Part shown: positions 48,788 to 57,988 of the stretch, piece by piece | How positions within the stretch are numbered: the stretch's first letter is position 1 | How the letters are laid out: each line of letters opens with the position of its first letter | Assembly (NCBI GenBank): GCA_964615375.1 | Contig: CAZTOW010000054.1 | Location: forward strand, 1-63,282 | Length of the DNA stretch: 63,282 nucleotides | Reading direction: 5' to 3' | From: CAZKWG01 sp964615375 | Lineage (GTDB): Bacteria; Myxococcota_A; UBA796; CAZKWG01 | Position numbers and translations under genes: made by a program | Notes under the pieces: generated by a model | Told to the model about the DNA's origin: nothing | What the model saw: the letters and a program-made list of their open reading frames with translations, nothing else | The model's database searches: none

Positions 48788-50899
48788 ATGGGACTGCTCG
48801 ACGGCAAGGTGATCCTGATTACGGGCGCTGGCAACGGGCTCGGGCGCGCGCACGCGCTCGCCTGCGCCGCCGAGGGCGCGCGCGTGGTGGTCAACGACCT
48901 CGGGGGCACCCGGGACGGCGCGGGCGGGGACAACGCCGCCGCCGATCAGGTGGTGGCCGAGATCGTCGCCCGCGGCGGGGAGGCGCTGGCCAGCTACGAC
49001 AGCGTCACGGATCGCGCCGCCTGCGACCGCATGGTTCAGTCCGCGCTGGACCGCTGGGGCCGCCTGGACGCCGTGGTGAACAACGCGGGCATCCTCCGCG
49101 ACGTCACCTTCCGGCGCATGACGGACGAGCAGTGGCAGGCGGTCATCGACGTCCACCTGCGCGGCACCTACAACGTCACGCGCGCGGCGGTCGAGGCCCT
49201 CGCGGCCAGCGGGTCGGGCGCCATCGTGAACACGACGAGCTACTCGGGGCTGATCGGCAACTTCGGCCAGTCGAACTATGCGGCGGCCAAGGCGGGGATC
49301 TACGGGTTCACTCGCGTGCTGGCGCTGGAGCTCCGCAAGGCCGGCGTGACGGTCAACTGCGTGGCGCCGATCGCCAAGACGCGGATGACCGAGGACATCG
49401 CGATGGTGGACGCCGACTGGACGGCCGAGCAGGTCTCGCCCGTGGTCGTGTTCCTGGTCAGCGAGCTCGCCCGCAATGTCACGGGCAAGGTCTTCGGCGT
49501 TCAAGGCCAGCGAATCCACGTCTACGAGGTCAAGGTCAACGACGGCGTGGAGAAGGCCGGCGGCGCGCTGTGGACCCCGCAGGAGATCGCCCAGCGTCTC
49601 CCCGAGATCACGAGCTTTGAGCCCGCCCCCGCGCCCGCCGCGGCCACCGGCGCTGCCCCCGCCAGCGCCGATCACCCGGTCGACGTGGCCTTCCGCCTGC
49701 TGCCCTCGGCCTTCCTGGCCGATCGGGCCGGCGACTTCAAGACCACGATTCACTTCGCGATCAAGGACGGGCCGCCCAAGACCCTCCAGATCGCCGACGG
49801 GCGCGCCACGGTGGAGGACGGGCTCCAGGGCGCCGCCGCCTGCACCATCAAGACCGACACCGAGACCATCGTGGGCCTGATGCAGGGCACGGTGGACCCG
49901 CAGAAGGCCTTCATGAAGGGGCGGATCACCGCGGACAACATGGGCGTGCTGATGAAGTTCGCCATGTTCTTCCGCTTCGACCGCCCGCCGGCCGCGCCCA
50001 GCCCTGCGCCCGCCGCTGCCCCCGCGCCCGCCGCCGCCCCTGCGCCCGCCGCGGCGACCCCCGCTGCTCCGCCTCCTGCCCCGAAACCCCGGGACCCGCC
50101 CATCGGCAAGCTCTACGACGGCGGCTTCGCCTTCGTCGATCCCGCCCACGTCGATCTCTACGCGCGGGCGACCAACGACGAGCACGTCGCCTACTACGGG
50201 CCGGACGCGGTGGCGCCGCCCATGTTCCACGTCCGCTTGATGCGCGGGCTCATCCACGGCGTCGCGGTGGACCCGGAGCTGAACCTGGACCTGCTCCGCC
50301 TCGTCCACGGCGAGCACGACGCGATCTTCCACCGCCCGCTCCGCCACTGGGATCTCGTGCAGCTCCGCGCCCGCCTGGAGGGCGTAGAGCAGAAGTCGAG
50401 CGGGCTCGTGGTCACCTCGCGGCACTACGGCTTCGTGGACGGGGTGCTGGCCGTGGAGGCGCGGACCGTGTTCTTCGTGCGCGCGGCGGGCGGGGCGAAG
50501 AAGGAAGGGAAGGTCGCGCCCGAGGCCCCGGCGCTCCCGCCGCCGAGCTTCACCCGCCCCATCCGGGTCGCCAAGGACCAGAGCTACCGCTACGCGGTGG
50601 CCTCGCTGGACGACAACCCCATCCACACCTCGCCGGAGACGGCGAAGGCGGCGGGGCTGCCGGACGTGATCCTGCACGGGCTCTGCACGATGGCCATGTC
50701 CGGTCGGGCGGTCTCCGAGGTGCTCAGCGCGGGAGATCCGCGCTTCCTCCGCCGGCTGAGCGTGCGCTTCGCCCGGCCGGTGCTCAACGGGTCTGCGCTG
50801 AGCTGCCGCATCTGGAAGCGCCAGGGCGGCGCGAGCTTCGACGTGGTGGACGCCGACGGGAACGTGGTGATCTCCAACGGGATCGCGGAGCTTCGCTGA
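48788..50899 (+). CDS. multifunctional SDR - SCP2 - MaoC protein (D-bifunctional-protein-like)
   Basis: A 703-residue protein. Residues 1-~285 are an SDR 3-hydroxyacyl-CoA dehydrogenase: GAGNGLGRAHA, NNAG, and the catalytic Tyr/Lys in SNYAAAKAG, most like the dehydrogenase of peroxisomal HSD17B4. Residues ~295-395 are an SCP2 sterol-carrier domain (KDGPPKTLQIADGRATVEDG). A Pro/Ala linker precedes a double hot-dog MaoC hydratase (~440-703) with the catalytic motif DDNPIH (Asp609, His613). It should hydrate trans-2-enoyl-CoA and oxidise the 3-hydroxyacyl-CoA, with SCP2 binding the acyl chain. Domain order differs from HSD17B4, where SCP2 is last. pgi follows after 2 bp. Confidence 0.9.
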   Translation: MGLLDGKVILITGAGNGLGRAHALACAAEGARVVVNDLGGTRDGAGGDNAAADQVVAEIVARGGEALASYDSVTDRAACDRMVQSALDRWGRLDAVVNNAGILRDVTFRRMTDEQWQAVIDVHLRGTYNVTRAAVEALAASGSGAIVNTTSYSGLIGNFGQSNYAAAKAGIYGFTRVLALELRKAGVTVNCVAPIAKTRMTEDIAMVDADWTAEQVSPVVVFLVSELARNVTGKVFGVQGQRIHVYEVKVNDGVEKAGGALWTPQEIAQRLPEITSFEPAPAPAAATGAAPASADHPVDVAFRLLPSAFLADRAGDFKTTIHFAIKDGPPKTLQIADGRATVEDGLQGAAACTIKTDTETIVGLMQGTVDPQKAFMKGRITADNMGVLMKFAMFFRFDRPPAAPSPAPAAAPAPAAAPAPAAATPAAPPPAPKPRDPPIGKLYDGGFAFVDPAHVDLYARATNDEHVAYYGPDAVAPPMFHVRLMRGLIHGVAVDPELNLDLLRLVHGEHDAIFHRPLRHWDLVQLRARLEGVEQKSSGLVVTSRHYGFVDGVLAVEARTVFFVRAAGGAKKEGKVAPEAPALPPPSFTRPIRVAKDQSYRYAVASLDDNPIHTSPETAKAAGLPDVILHGLCTMAMSGRAVSEVLSAGDPRFLRRLSVRFARPVLNGSALSCRIWKRQGGASFDVVDADGNVVISNGIAELR

Positions 50900-50901
50900 G
50901 G

Positions 50902-52404
50902 ATGGGCGGATTTGACGCGCGCGTCCTCCGCGACGCCACCACCGGCTTCACCCTCGACTGCACCGACGCCCCCGCGCTCCCTGAGGAGACGCTGCAGGCC
51001 CTGGACGCGGCCCTCGTGGCCATGCGCGCGCTGGAGGCCGGGGCCATCGCCAACCCCGACGAGGGGCGCATGGTCGGCCACTTCTGGCTGCGCGCGCCCG
51101 AGCTGGCTCCCACGGCGGAGCTGCGTGAGCAGATCCTGGCCATGCAGGCGCAGATCTCCGCGCTGGAGCTGGGCGAGCACACCGACGTGCTGCTCATCGG
51201 CATCGGCGGCTCGGCGCTGGGGCCTCAGCTCGTGGCGGACGCGCTGGCCGGGCCCAGGGATCGCGCCCGCCTGCACCTGCTCGACAACACCGACCCCGAC
51301 GGCATCGCCCGCGTGCTGGGGCGCCTCGACCCCGCCCGGACGCTCTCGCTGGTGGTCTCCAAGAGCGGCGGGACGGCCGAGACCCACAACGGGATGCTGG
51401 CCGCGGAGCGCTGGTATTCCGCCCACGGCGAGCCCTTCGCCGCCCACGCCCTGGCGATCACCTGTGAGGGCTCGGCGCTGGACCGCCGGGCGGCCTCCTG
51501 GCGGGGGCGCGTGCCCATGTGGGACTGGGTGGGTGGGCGCTTCAGCGTGACCAGCGCCGTGGGGCTGGCGCCGATGGCGCTGTGCGGCTGGGACTGGCGG
51601 GCCTTCCTGGAGGGCGCCGCCGCCATGGACCGCCTGACCCGCGGCCCGGTGGCCCAGAACCCGGCGGCCCTGCTGGCGGGGAGCTGGTTCGTGGCGGGCC
51701 GAGGGCGCGGGGAGCGCGCGCTGGTGGTCGAGCCCTACAAGGACCGCCTGCTCCTGCTCTCGCGGCACCTCCAGCAGCTGGTGATGGAGTCCATCGGCAA
51801 GGCCCTCGACCGACAGGGGCGCCCCGTCTACCAGGGGCTCACCGTCTACGGGAACAAGGGCTCCACCGACCAGCACGCGATGATGCAGCAGGTCCGCGAC
51901 GGGCGGGACGACGGCTTCGTTCACTTCATCGAGACGCTCTCCCACGGCCCGCCCACGCCCGTGGACGGCGGGCTGGACGCCTCGGACACGCTGCTGGGGC
52001 TGCTGCTGGGGACCCGGCGCGCGCTGGCCGAGAACGGGCGTCCGAGCCTGACCCTCGGCGTGCCCGACGCATCGGCGCGCTCGCTCGGGATGCTCATCGC
52101 CCTCTTCGAGCGCGCGGTTGGCCTCTACGCCGAGCTCATCGACGTCAACGCCTACCATCAGCCCGGTGTGGAGGCGGGCAAGCGCGCGGCGAAGGAGGCG
52201 CTGGGGCTCCTGGAGCGCCTGCTGGCCGCGCTCGACGACCAGCCGCGCACGGCGGAGGCCCTCGCCGGAGGGGCCGAACCGCTCCTGGCCTGGCGGCTGC
52301 TCAGCCACCTCGCCGCGACCGGGCGAGCGAAGCTCACGCGAGGAGAGCGCCCCGCGGAGGACCATTTCTCAAGGTTGGGAAACACTTTTCACATTGGCGG
52401 CTGA
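50902..52404 (+). CDS. pgi: glucose-6-phosphate isomerase
   Basis: A 500-residue glycolytic enzyme interconverting glucose-6-P and fructose-6-P. GIGGSALGPQ and SKSGGTAETHN (SIS-domain sugar-phosphate site) are clear, as are GGRFSVTSAVGL, the catalytic base Glu in VMESIGKALDR, His in STDQHAMMQQ and Lys in GKRAAKEAL. It is of the bacterial/archaeal SIS-type length. The ATG lies two bases after the preceding stop, so it is co-transcribed with the beta-oxidation gene. Confidence 0.95.
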   Translation: MGGFDARVLRDATTGFTLDCTDAPALPEETLQALDAALVAMRALEAGAIANPDEGRMVGHFWLRAPELAPTAELREQILAMQAQISALELGEHTDVLLIGIGGSALGPQLVADALAGPRDRARLHLLDNTDPDGIARVLGRLDPARTLSLVVSKSGGTAETHNGMLAAERWYSAHGEPFAAHALAITCEGSALDRRAASWRGRVPMWDWVGGRFSVTSAVGLAPMALCGWDWRAFLEGAAAMDRLTRGPVAQNPAALLAGSWFVAGRGRGERALVVEPYKDRLLLLSRHLQQLVMESIGKALDRQGRPVYQGLTVYGNKGSTDQHAMMQQVRDGRDDGFVHFIETLSHGPPTPVDGGLDASDTLLGLLLGTRRALAENGRPSLTLGVPDASARSLGMLIALFERAVGLYAELIDVNAYHQPGVEAGKRAAKEALGLLERLLAALDDQPRTAEALAGGAEPLLAWRLLSHLAATGRAKLTRGERPAEDHFSRLGNTFHIGG

Positions 52405-52422
52405 GGAGGCACCGTATATAAG
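52394..52422 (+). promoter_or_regulatory. sigma70-type promoter of the glutamine synthetase gene
   Basis: TTGGCG (52394-52399) and TATAAG (52417-52422) have a 17-bp spacer. The -35 hexamer lies inside the last codons of pgi. AGGGGG at 52437-52442 then serves as the ribosome binding site. No sigma54 GG-GC element or obvious NtrC site was seen. Confidence 0.6.
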
Positions 52423-52450
52423 GCCCGGCCTCTCCCAGGGGGTGCCCGCC

Positions 52451-54637
52451 ATGACCGCCTCGTCCGCCCGCCTTCACGCCGTCCAGACCGCCTCTGAGCG
52501 CAAGCCCAGGACCTTCCGCCGCCCCTCGGCGCCCGACGGCAGCCCGCTGCCCGTGCGCGAGTACTACGGCCAGAACACCTTCGGGATCAGCCAGCTCCAG
52601 GAGCGGCTGCCCAACAAGGTCTACAAGCGCTTCATCGCCACCGTCGAGCACGGCCAGCCGCTCACCCAGGAGCTCGCCGACGCCATCGCCAGCGCGGTGC
52701 TCGGCTGGGCCACCGAGCGCGGCGTCAGCCACTTCTGCCACTGGTTCCAGCCGATGACCGGCTCGACCGCGGAGAAGCACGACGCCTTCATCGCCTTCGA
52801 CCAGCACCGCCCGCTGGCGAAGTTCACTGGCTCCATGCTGATCCAGTCCGAGCCGGACGCCAGCTCCTTCCCCTCGGGCGGGATGCGCTCGACCTTCGAG
52901 GCCCGCGGCTACACCGCCTGGGACCCCACCAGCCCCATGTTCATCATGGAGTCGGCCTCGGGCGCCACGCTGTGCATCCCGAGCGCCTTCGTCAGCTACC
53001 ACGGGGACGCGCTCGACGAGAAGACCCCGGTGCTGCGCTCGATGGAGGCCATCAACGGCGCCGCCGTCCGCCTCTGCCGCGCGCTGGGTGAGACCGACAC
53101 CACCCGCGTCATCGCCACCGCCGGCCCGGAGCAGGAGTACTTCCTGGTCGATCGCGCCTGGCTCGCGCTGCGCCCGGATCTGCAGCTCTGCGGGCGCACC
53201 CTGCTCGGCGCGCGGGCGCCCAAGGGCCAGACCCTCGAGGACCACTACTTCGGGACCATCCCGAGCCGCGTCCTCGCCTTCATGCAAGAGCTGGAGCTCG
53301 AGCTCTACAAGCTCGGCGTGCCGGCCAAGACCCGCCACAACGAGGTCGCGCCCTCGCAGTTCGAGATCGCCGTCCTCTACGCCGAGGCCAACGTGGCGGC
53401 GGACCACAACCAGCTGGTGATGGAGCTGCTCCGTCGCGTGGCCGAGCGCCATGATCTGGCCGCGCTGCTCCACGAGAAGCCCTACGCGGGAGTCAACGGC
53501 TCGGGCAAGCACCTGAACTGGTCGATGGCCGACAACCATGGCCACAACCTGCTGGAGCCGGGGCACTCGCCGCACGAGAACCTGCGCTTCCTGGCGGTGC
53601 TCGCCTCGGTGCTGCTCGGCGTGTACCGCTACGGCGCGCTCCTGCGGGCCAGCATCGCCAGCCACCCGAACGACTTCCGGCTGGGCGCCAACGAGGCCCC
53701 GCCCGCGATCATCAGCGTCTACCTGGGCGAGCAGCTCGACGGCGTGTGCCGGGCCATGGTGGAGGGCACCGCGCCGGACGCCGGCCAGCAGAAGACCCAC
53801 ATCCCGCTGGGCGTGGCCAGCCTGCCCTCGCTCGCCCGCGACACCACCGACCGCAACCGCACCAGCCCCTTCGCGTTCACGGGCAACAAGTTCGAGTTCC
53901 GCGCGGTCGGCGCCAGCATGTCGGTCTCCTTCCCGCTGACCTGCGTGAACCTGGTGGTCGCCGAGGGGATGCGCCAGCTCGCCGAGTGGATCGAGCAGAC
54001 CGACGGCAGCGACGCGGCCGTGCTCGAGGTCGTCCGCCGCGCGCTCACCGAGAGCGCCCCGGTGCGCTTCGAGGGCAACAATTACGAGGCCGCCTGGGCG
54101 GAGGAGGCCGAGCGTCGCGGGCTCCCCAACCTGCGGACCACGCCCGCCGCCCTCGAGGTGCTGAACCAGCCGGAGATCAGCGCGCTCTTCGAGGGCCACA
54201 AGGTGCTCTCGGCGGCCGAGCTGGAGAGCCGCTGGCACATCCGCACCGAGCGCTACATCACCACCGTGGACATCGAGGCCGACGTTCTGCGCGACCTCGT
54301 GGACCAGCAGGTGCTCCCCGCCGCGCTGGACGAGCGCACCGCCCTGGCCGGCGCCATCGCCCTGCTGTCGAGCTCCTTCGACGTCTCGGACGACAAGGAG
54401 GCGCTGGCGACCCTGGTGGAGCACGTCATCCGGCTCCGCGCCGCGCGTCGTCAGCTCGACCAGCTCATCGGCGAGGGCAGCGGTCTGCACGGCAGCGACA
54501 AGGCCAGCTTCTACGGCGCGCGGGTGGTCCCGGCCATCGCCGCGCTCCGCGGCGCCTGCGACGCGCTGGAGGGCCTGATCGCCGACAGCCGCTGGCCGCT
54601 CCCGCGCTACCGTGAGCTGCTCTTCCAGAACTGCTGA
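52451..54637 (+). CDS. glnN: type III glutamine synthetase (GSIII)
   Basis: A 728-residue cytosolic enzyme making glutamine from glutamate, ammonia and ATP. It is much longer than GSI and lacks its adenylylation loop. GSIII hallmarks include REYYGQNTFG near the N-terminus, CHWFQPMTGSTAEKHD, the metal/substrate site GPEQEYFLVD, RHNEVAPSQFE, NGSGKHLNWSM, and FRAVGASMSVSFPLTCVN. The C-terminal ~150 residues form the GSIII-specific helical extension. It starts at the ATG 8 nt after AGGGGG and has its own promoter. It is monocistronic, ending in a strong hairpin. Confidence 0.95.
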   Translation: MTASSARLHAVQTASERKPRTFRRPSAPDGSPLPVREYYGQNTFGISQLQERLPNKVYKRFIATVEHGQPLTQELADAIASAVLGWATERGVSHFCHWFQPMTGSTAEKHDAFIAFDQHRPLAKFTGSMLIQSEPDASSFPSGGMRSTFEARGYTAWDPTSPMFIMESASGATLCIPSAFVSYHGDALDEKTPVLRSMEAINGAAVRLCRALGETDTTRVIATAGPEQEYFLVDRAWLALRPDLQLCGRTLLGARAPKGQTLEDHYFGTIPSRVLAFMQELELELYKLGVPAKTRHNEVAPSQFEIAVLYAEANVAADHNQLVMELLRRVAERHDLAALLHEKPYAGVNGSGKHLNWSMADNHGHNLLEPGHSPHENLRFLAVLASVLLGVYRYGALLRASIASHPNDFRLGANEAPPAIISVYLGEQLDGVCRAMVEGTAPDAGQQKTHIPLGVASLPSLARDTTDRNRTSPFAFTGNKFEFRAVGASMSVSFPLTCVNLVVAEGMRQLAEWIEQTDGSDAAVLEVVRRALTESAPVRFEGNNYEAAWAEEAERRGLPNLRTTPAALEVLNQPEISALFEGHKVLSAAELESRWHIRTERYITTVDIEADVLRDLVDQQVLPAALDERTALAGAIALLSSSFDVSDDKEALATLVEHVIRLRAARRQLDQLIGEGSGLHGSDKASFYGARVVPAIAALRGACDALEGLIADSRWPLPRYRELLFQNC

Positions 54638-54662
54638 GCCGGCTCGCCCCTCAGAGACACGA

Positions 54663-54710
54663 ACGGGCAACCCCCCTCCCGAGTAGCCCTCGGGAGGCAG
54701 GGTCGCCCGT
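54663..54710. terminator. bidirectional hairpin between glnN and pal
   Basis: The inner stem CCTCCCGAG (54675-54683) / CTCGGGAGG (54689-54697) has a 5-nt loop. The outer stem is ACGGGC (54663-54668) / GCCCGT (54705-54710). It lies between convergent genes, and no long T-run is present in either direction. Confidence 0.75.
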
Positions 54711-54731
54711 CCAGTTCGAGGCCTCGAGGGC

Positions 54732-55253
54732 CTACTTCGTCGTCGTGCCCTTCACATACTCGTCACCCCCGGAGAGGATGACGAACTCGGCGCGGCGGTT
54801 CTGACCCCAGGAGTACTCGTCCGAGCCGGAGGCCAGCGGGCGCTCCTCGCCGTAGCTCACCACCGTCATGCGGTTGGCCGAGATGCCCTGCTTGGTCAGG
54901 TAGGAGCGCGTGGCGGACGCGCGGCGCTGACCGAGGGCCATGTTGTACTCGGTCGTGCCGCGCTCGTCACAGTGGCCCTGGATCTCGATGCGCATCTGCG
55001 GGTAGGCGTTGAGGAGCGCCACGTTCGCCGCCAGAGGAGCGGTCGCGTCGGACCGGATGGTCGACTTGTCCAGGTCGAAATTGATCCGCTGCATGGCCTG
55101 AACCTCCTTCTCGGGAGGCGGCGGGGGCGGCGGGGGCGGCGGAGTGTCGACCACGACCACGGGCGGTTCAGCAGGGGGCTTCTTCTTACAGCCAGCCGCG
55201 GTCGCGAGGACCATCACGGCCGTCAGCAGGGCCATCCGAGACGAGACATGCAT
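54732..55253 (-). CDS. pal: peptidoglycan-associated lipoprotein Pal
   Basis: A 173-residue outer-membrane lipoprotein of the Tol-Pal system. The signal peptide ends in a lipobox (TAAGC, Cys near residue 22), followed by a basic/Pro-rich linker with a run of ten prolines. The OmpA-like domain follows, with INFDLDKSTIR, IEIQGHCDERGTTEYN and RRAEFVI binding the peptidoglycan DAP residue. The ATG at 55253 was chosen for GGAG 9 nt upstream; an in-frame ATG at 55280 is less likely. tolB and the other tol genes are not in the window. Confidence 0.93.
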   Translation of the reverse strand: MHVSSRMALLTAVMVLATAAGCKKKPPAEPPVVVVDTPPPPPPPPPPEKEVQAMQRINFDLDKSTIRSDATAPLAANVALLNAYPQMRIEIQGHCDERGTTEYNMALGQRRASATRSYLTKQGISANRMTVVSYGEERPLASGSDEYSWGQNRRAEFVILSGGDEYVKGTTTK

Positions 55254-55517
55254 GGCGCGGTTCTCCGAAAGGTGACTCATCCTCTAACGAGGCCAGGGTA
55301 GGAGGCAACCGTCCAGACCACCCGCAAGGAGGAGTGTCCTCGTAAGAGTCCGGCTCCGAAGGTCGCTGTTTTGCGTCGAGCAGCTCGCGCTCACGCGATC
55401 CCTGGCCAGGTGGCACCTTCACCCGAGGTGGAGCGCCGTTGCCCTCGGATTGGCGCCACGATACCGCGTGCCTGCGCGCGCAGGTGCTCTCGCGGGGCGC
55501 ACGGAGTAGATGACCAC

Positions 55518-56534
55518 ATGGAGCCGATGGAGGCGCTGGCGCGTTGGGGGCGGAGCGAGCAGGTTGTGCCTGCGCCGGACGCCGGCCTCATCAACCACAC
55601 CTGGCTGGTCGGCTCGCCCCCCGTGGCCGTGCTGCAGTGGGTCAACCCCATCTTCCGGCCGAGCGTCCATGAGGACATCGAGGCCGTGACCGCCCGCCTC
55701 GAGGCCTTCGGGCTCACCACGCCGCGCCTGATCCGCACGCTGGAGGGCGCCCTCTGCTGGAGCGCCGAGGACGGCTGCTGGCGCCTCCTCAGCTTCATCC
55801 CCGGGCGGACCTTCCACCGCGTGGACAGCCCCGCCCGCGCCGCCGCCGCGGGGGCGCTGGTGGGCCGCTTTCACGCCGCGACGCAGGGTTGGGACTACGA
55901 CTTTCGCCATCGTCGCCCCGGCGCCCACGACACGCTGGCCCACATGCGCCTGCTGGCCAGCGCGCTGGAGGGCGCGGACGGGCACCCGCTCGCCGAGCCC
56001 GCGCGGGCCGTCGGGCAGGAGATCCTCGACCGCTGGGCCCGCTGGGAGGGCACGCTCGACCTCCCCGATCGCGTCTGCCACGGCGACCTCAAGATCTCCA
56101 ACCTCCGCTTCGACGCCTCGGGAGACCGCGCGCTCTGCCTCCTCGATCTGGACACGCTCTCCGCGCTCCCGCTGGCGGTGGAGATGGGCGACGCCTGGCG
56201 GAGCTGGTGCAACCCCGCCGGTGAGGACGACCCGGAGGCCTGCCACTTCGACCTCGAGATCTTCGAGGCGAGCGCGCGGGCCTGGCTGGGCGCCGTGGGC
56301 GAGCTCTCCGCGGTGGAGCGGGACTCCCTGGTCCCCGGGGTGGAGCGCATCTGCCTGGAGCTCAGCGCCCGCTTCTGCGCGGACGCGGTTCGGAATGTCT
56401 ACTTTCGCGAGGATCGCGCGCGCTTCCCCGCGCCGGGTGCCCACAACCTGCACCGGGCTCGGGGGCAGCTCGCCCTGGCGCGATCGGCGCGCGTCCACGC
56501 CGGCGCGGCACGGGCTATCTTGAGTAGAGCCTGA
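55518..56534 (+). CDS. APH-fold sugar or small-molecule kinase (N-acetylhexosamine kinase-like)
   Basis: A 338-residue protein of the aminoglycoside phosphotransferase/choline kinase fold. The N-terminal segment DAGLINHTWLV then VLQWVNPIF resembles N-acetylhexosamine 1-kinases. The catalytic Brenner motif is HGDLKISNLRF (about 196-206), followed by the metal-binding DLDT. The substrate is inferred to be a sugar but is not proven. An in-frame region upstream is open but lacks a ribosome binding site. It is divergent from pal; the 264-bp gap has no clear promoter. Confidence 0.75.
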   Translation: MEPMEALARWGRSEQVVPAPDAGLINHTWLVGSPPVAVLQWVNPIFRPSVHEDIEAVTARLEAFGLTTPRLIRTLEGALCWSAEDGCWRLLSFIPGRTFHRVDSPARAAAAGALVGRFHAATQGWDYDFRHRRPGAHDTLAHMRLLASALEGADGHPLAEPARAVGQEILDRWARWEGTLDLPDRVCHGDLKISNLRFDASGDRALCLLDLDTLSALPLAVEMGDAWRSWCNPAGEDDPEACHFDLEIFEASARAWLGAVGELSAVERDSLVPGVERICLELSARFCADAVRNVYFREDRARFPAPGAHNLHRARGQLALARSARVHAGAARAILSRA

Positions 56535-56548
56535 TCAGGAGTTCCGCG

Positions 56549-57988
56549 ATGTCGATCACCCGGCCCTCGGGCCCACCGGGGAGCCACTTCGAGCGCCTGG
56601 GCGTCACCCGCGAGGTCATCTCGCGCGTGCTCGGCGCCGCCCTCTCGCGCGGCGGGGAGGACTGCGACCTCTTCTTCGAGCACACCGTCAGCACGGGCGT
56701 CGGGCTCACCGACGGCAAGGTGAACCAGGCCTCCACCCAGGTGGATCTCGGCGTGGGCGTCCGCGTCGTGGTGGGCGATCAGGTCGGCTACGCCTACTCC
56801 GCGGACCTGGACCCCGCGGCGATGATCTCCGCGGCGCGCACCGCCGCCGAGATCGCCTCCGCCGGCCAGACCCGCGGGGTCGAGCCCCCTCGCCCTGTCG
56901 CCGTCCCTGACCTCTACCCGGTGAGCCGCTCCTGGGACGATGTGGACATGCGCGAGCGTGTGGACCTCGTCCGCGCCTGGGAGCAGGACGCCTTCCGCCG
57001 CGACAGCCGCGTCCGGCGCGTGCAGGTGGTCCTGCAGGACGTCTCCAGCGTGGTCCTGATTGCGCGCCCCGACGGGCGCCTGGTCGAGGACTGGCGCCCC
57101 ATGACCAGCGCGCGCGTGCAGGCCATGGCCGAGCAGGGCGGCAAGAAGGAGAGCGCGGTCTACGGCATCGCCGGGCGCGCGGGGATCGAGTTCTTCACCG
57201 CCGAGCGCCAGTCCCGCGTCGTGGAGGAGGCGGTCAACCGCACGATCTTCCTGCTGGACGCGGAGAACCCGCCCCCCGGCGAGATGCCCGTGGTGCTGGC
57301 CGCCGGCCCGAGCGCGATCCTCCTGCACGAGGCCATCGGGCACGGCATGGAGGCCGACTTCAACCGCAAGGGCATCAGCATCTACGCCCCGCGCCTGGGG
57401 AAGCCCATCGCCAACCAGGACGTCACCATCGTGGACGACGGCACGCTCGCCGGGGCCCGCGGCGCGCTGAACGTGGACGACGAGGGCAACGAGTCCGAGC
57501 GCACCGTGCTCGTGGAGAACGGCGTCCTGCGCAGCTTCATGCACGACGAGATCAGCGCCCGGCACTACGGCGTCCGCCCCACCGGCTCCGGCCGCCGCCA
57601 GGACTTCCGGCACGCGCCGCTGCCCCGCATGCGCTCCACCGTGATGGAGCCCGGCCCCTACGCCCCCGAGGAGATCATCCGCTCCATCGAGCGCGGCCTG
57701 TACTGCGTGACCTTCGCCAACGGTCAGGTCCACATCGGCGGGGGCGACTTCGCCTTCTACATGAAGACCGGGTGGCTCATCGAGAACGGGCGACTTACCC
57801 GTCCTGTCAAGGACGCGAACATCATCGGGAACGGGCCGCAGGCCCTGGAGCGCATCGACATGGTTGGCAACGACCTCGTGCTGGACGAGGGAGGGTGGAC
57901 CTGCGGGAAGGACGGTCAGAGCGTCCCCGTCAGCCAGGGGATGCCGACCGTGCGCGTGAAGAGCCTCATCGTCGGAGGCGTGTCTTGA
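56549..57988 (+). CDS. tldD: TldD-family metalloprotease subunit
   Basis: A 479-residue subunit of the TldD/TldE heterodimer. HEAIGHGMEAD carries the HExxxH zinc site. The C-terminal part has the conserved cysteine/glycine segment of TldD (GGWTCGKDGQSVPVSQGMPTVRV). TldD/E degrade unstructured peptides, and in some species process microcin or quinone-cofactor leader peptides. It lies 14 bp after the kinase-like gene. Its TGA stop is shared with the TTG start of the partner subunit. Confidence 0.92.
   Translation: MSITRPSGPPGSHFERLGVTREVISRVLGAALSRGGEDCDLFFEHTVSTGVGLTDGKVNQASTQVDLGVGVRVVVGDQVGYAYSADLDPAAMISAARTAAEIASAGQTRGVEPPRPVAVPDLYPVSRSWDDVDMRERVDLVRAWEQDAFRRDSRVRRVQVVLQDVSSVVLIARPDGRLVEDWRPMTSARVQAMAEQGGKKESAVYGIAGRAGIEFFTAERQSRVVEEAVNRTIFLLDAENPPPGEMPVVLAAGPSAILLHEAIGHGMEADFNRKGISIYAPRLGKPIANQDVTIVDDGTLAGARGALNVDDEGNESERTVLVENGVLRSFMHDEISARHYGVRPTGSGRRQDFRHAPLPRMRSTVMEPGPYAPEEIIRSIERGLYCVTFANGQVHIGGGDFAFYMKTGWLIENGRLTRPVKDANIIGNGPQALERIDMVGNDLVLDEGGWTCGKDGQSVPVSQGMPTVRVKSLIVGGVS

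Noticed and set aside
52380..52450. Sigma54/NtrC control of the glutamine synthetase gene
   Set aside because: No GG-N10-GC element or NtrC-type palindrome is visible; a sigma70-type promoter explains the region.
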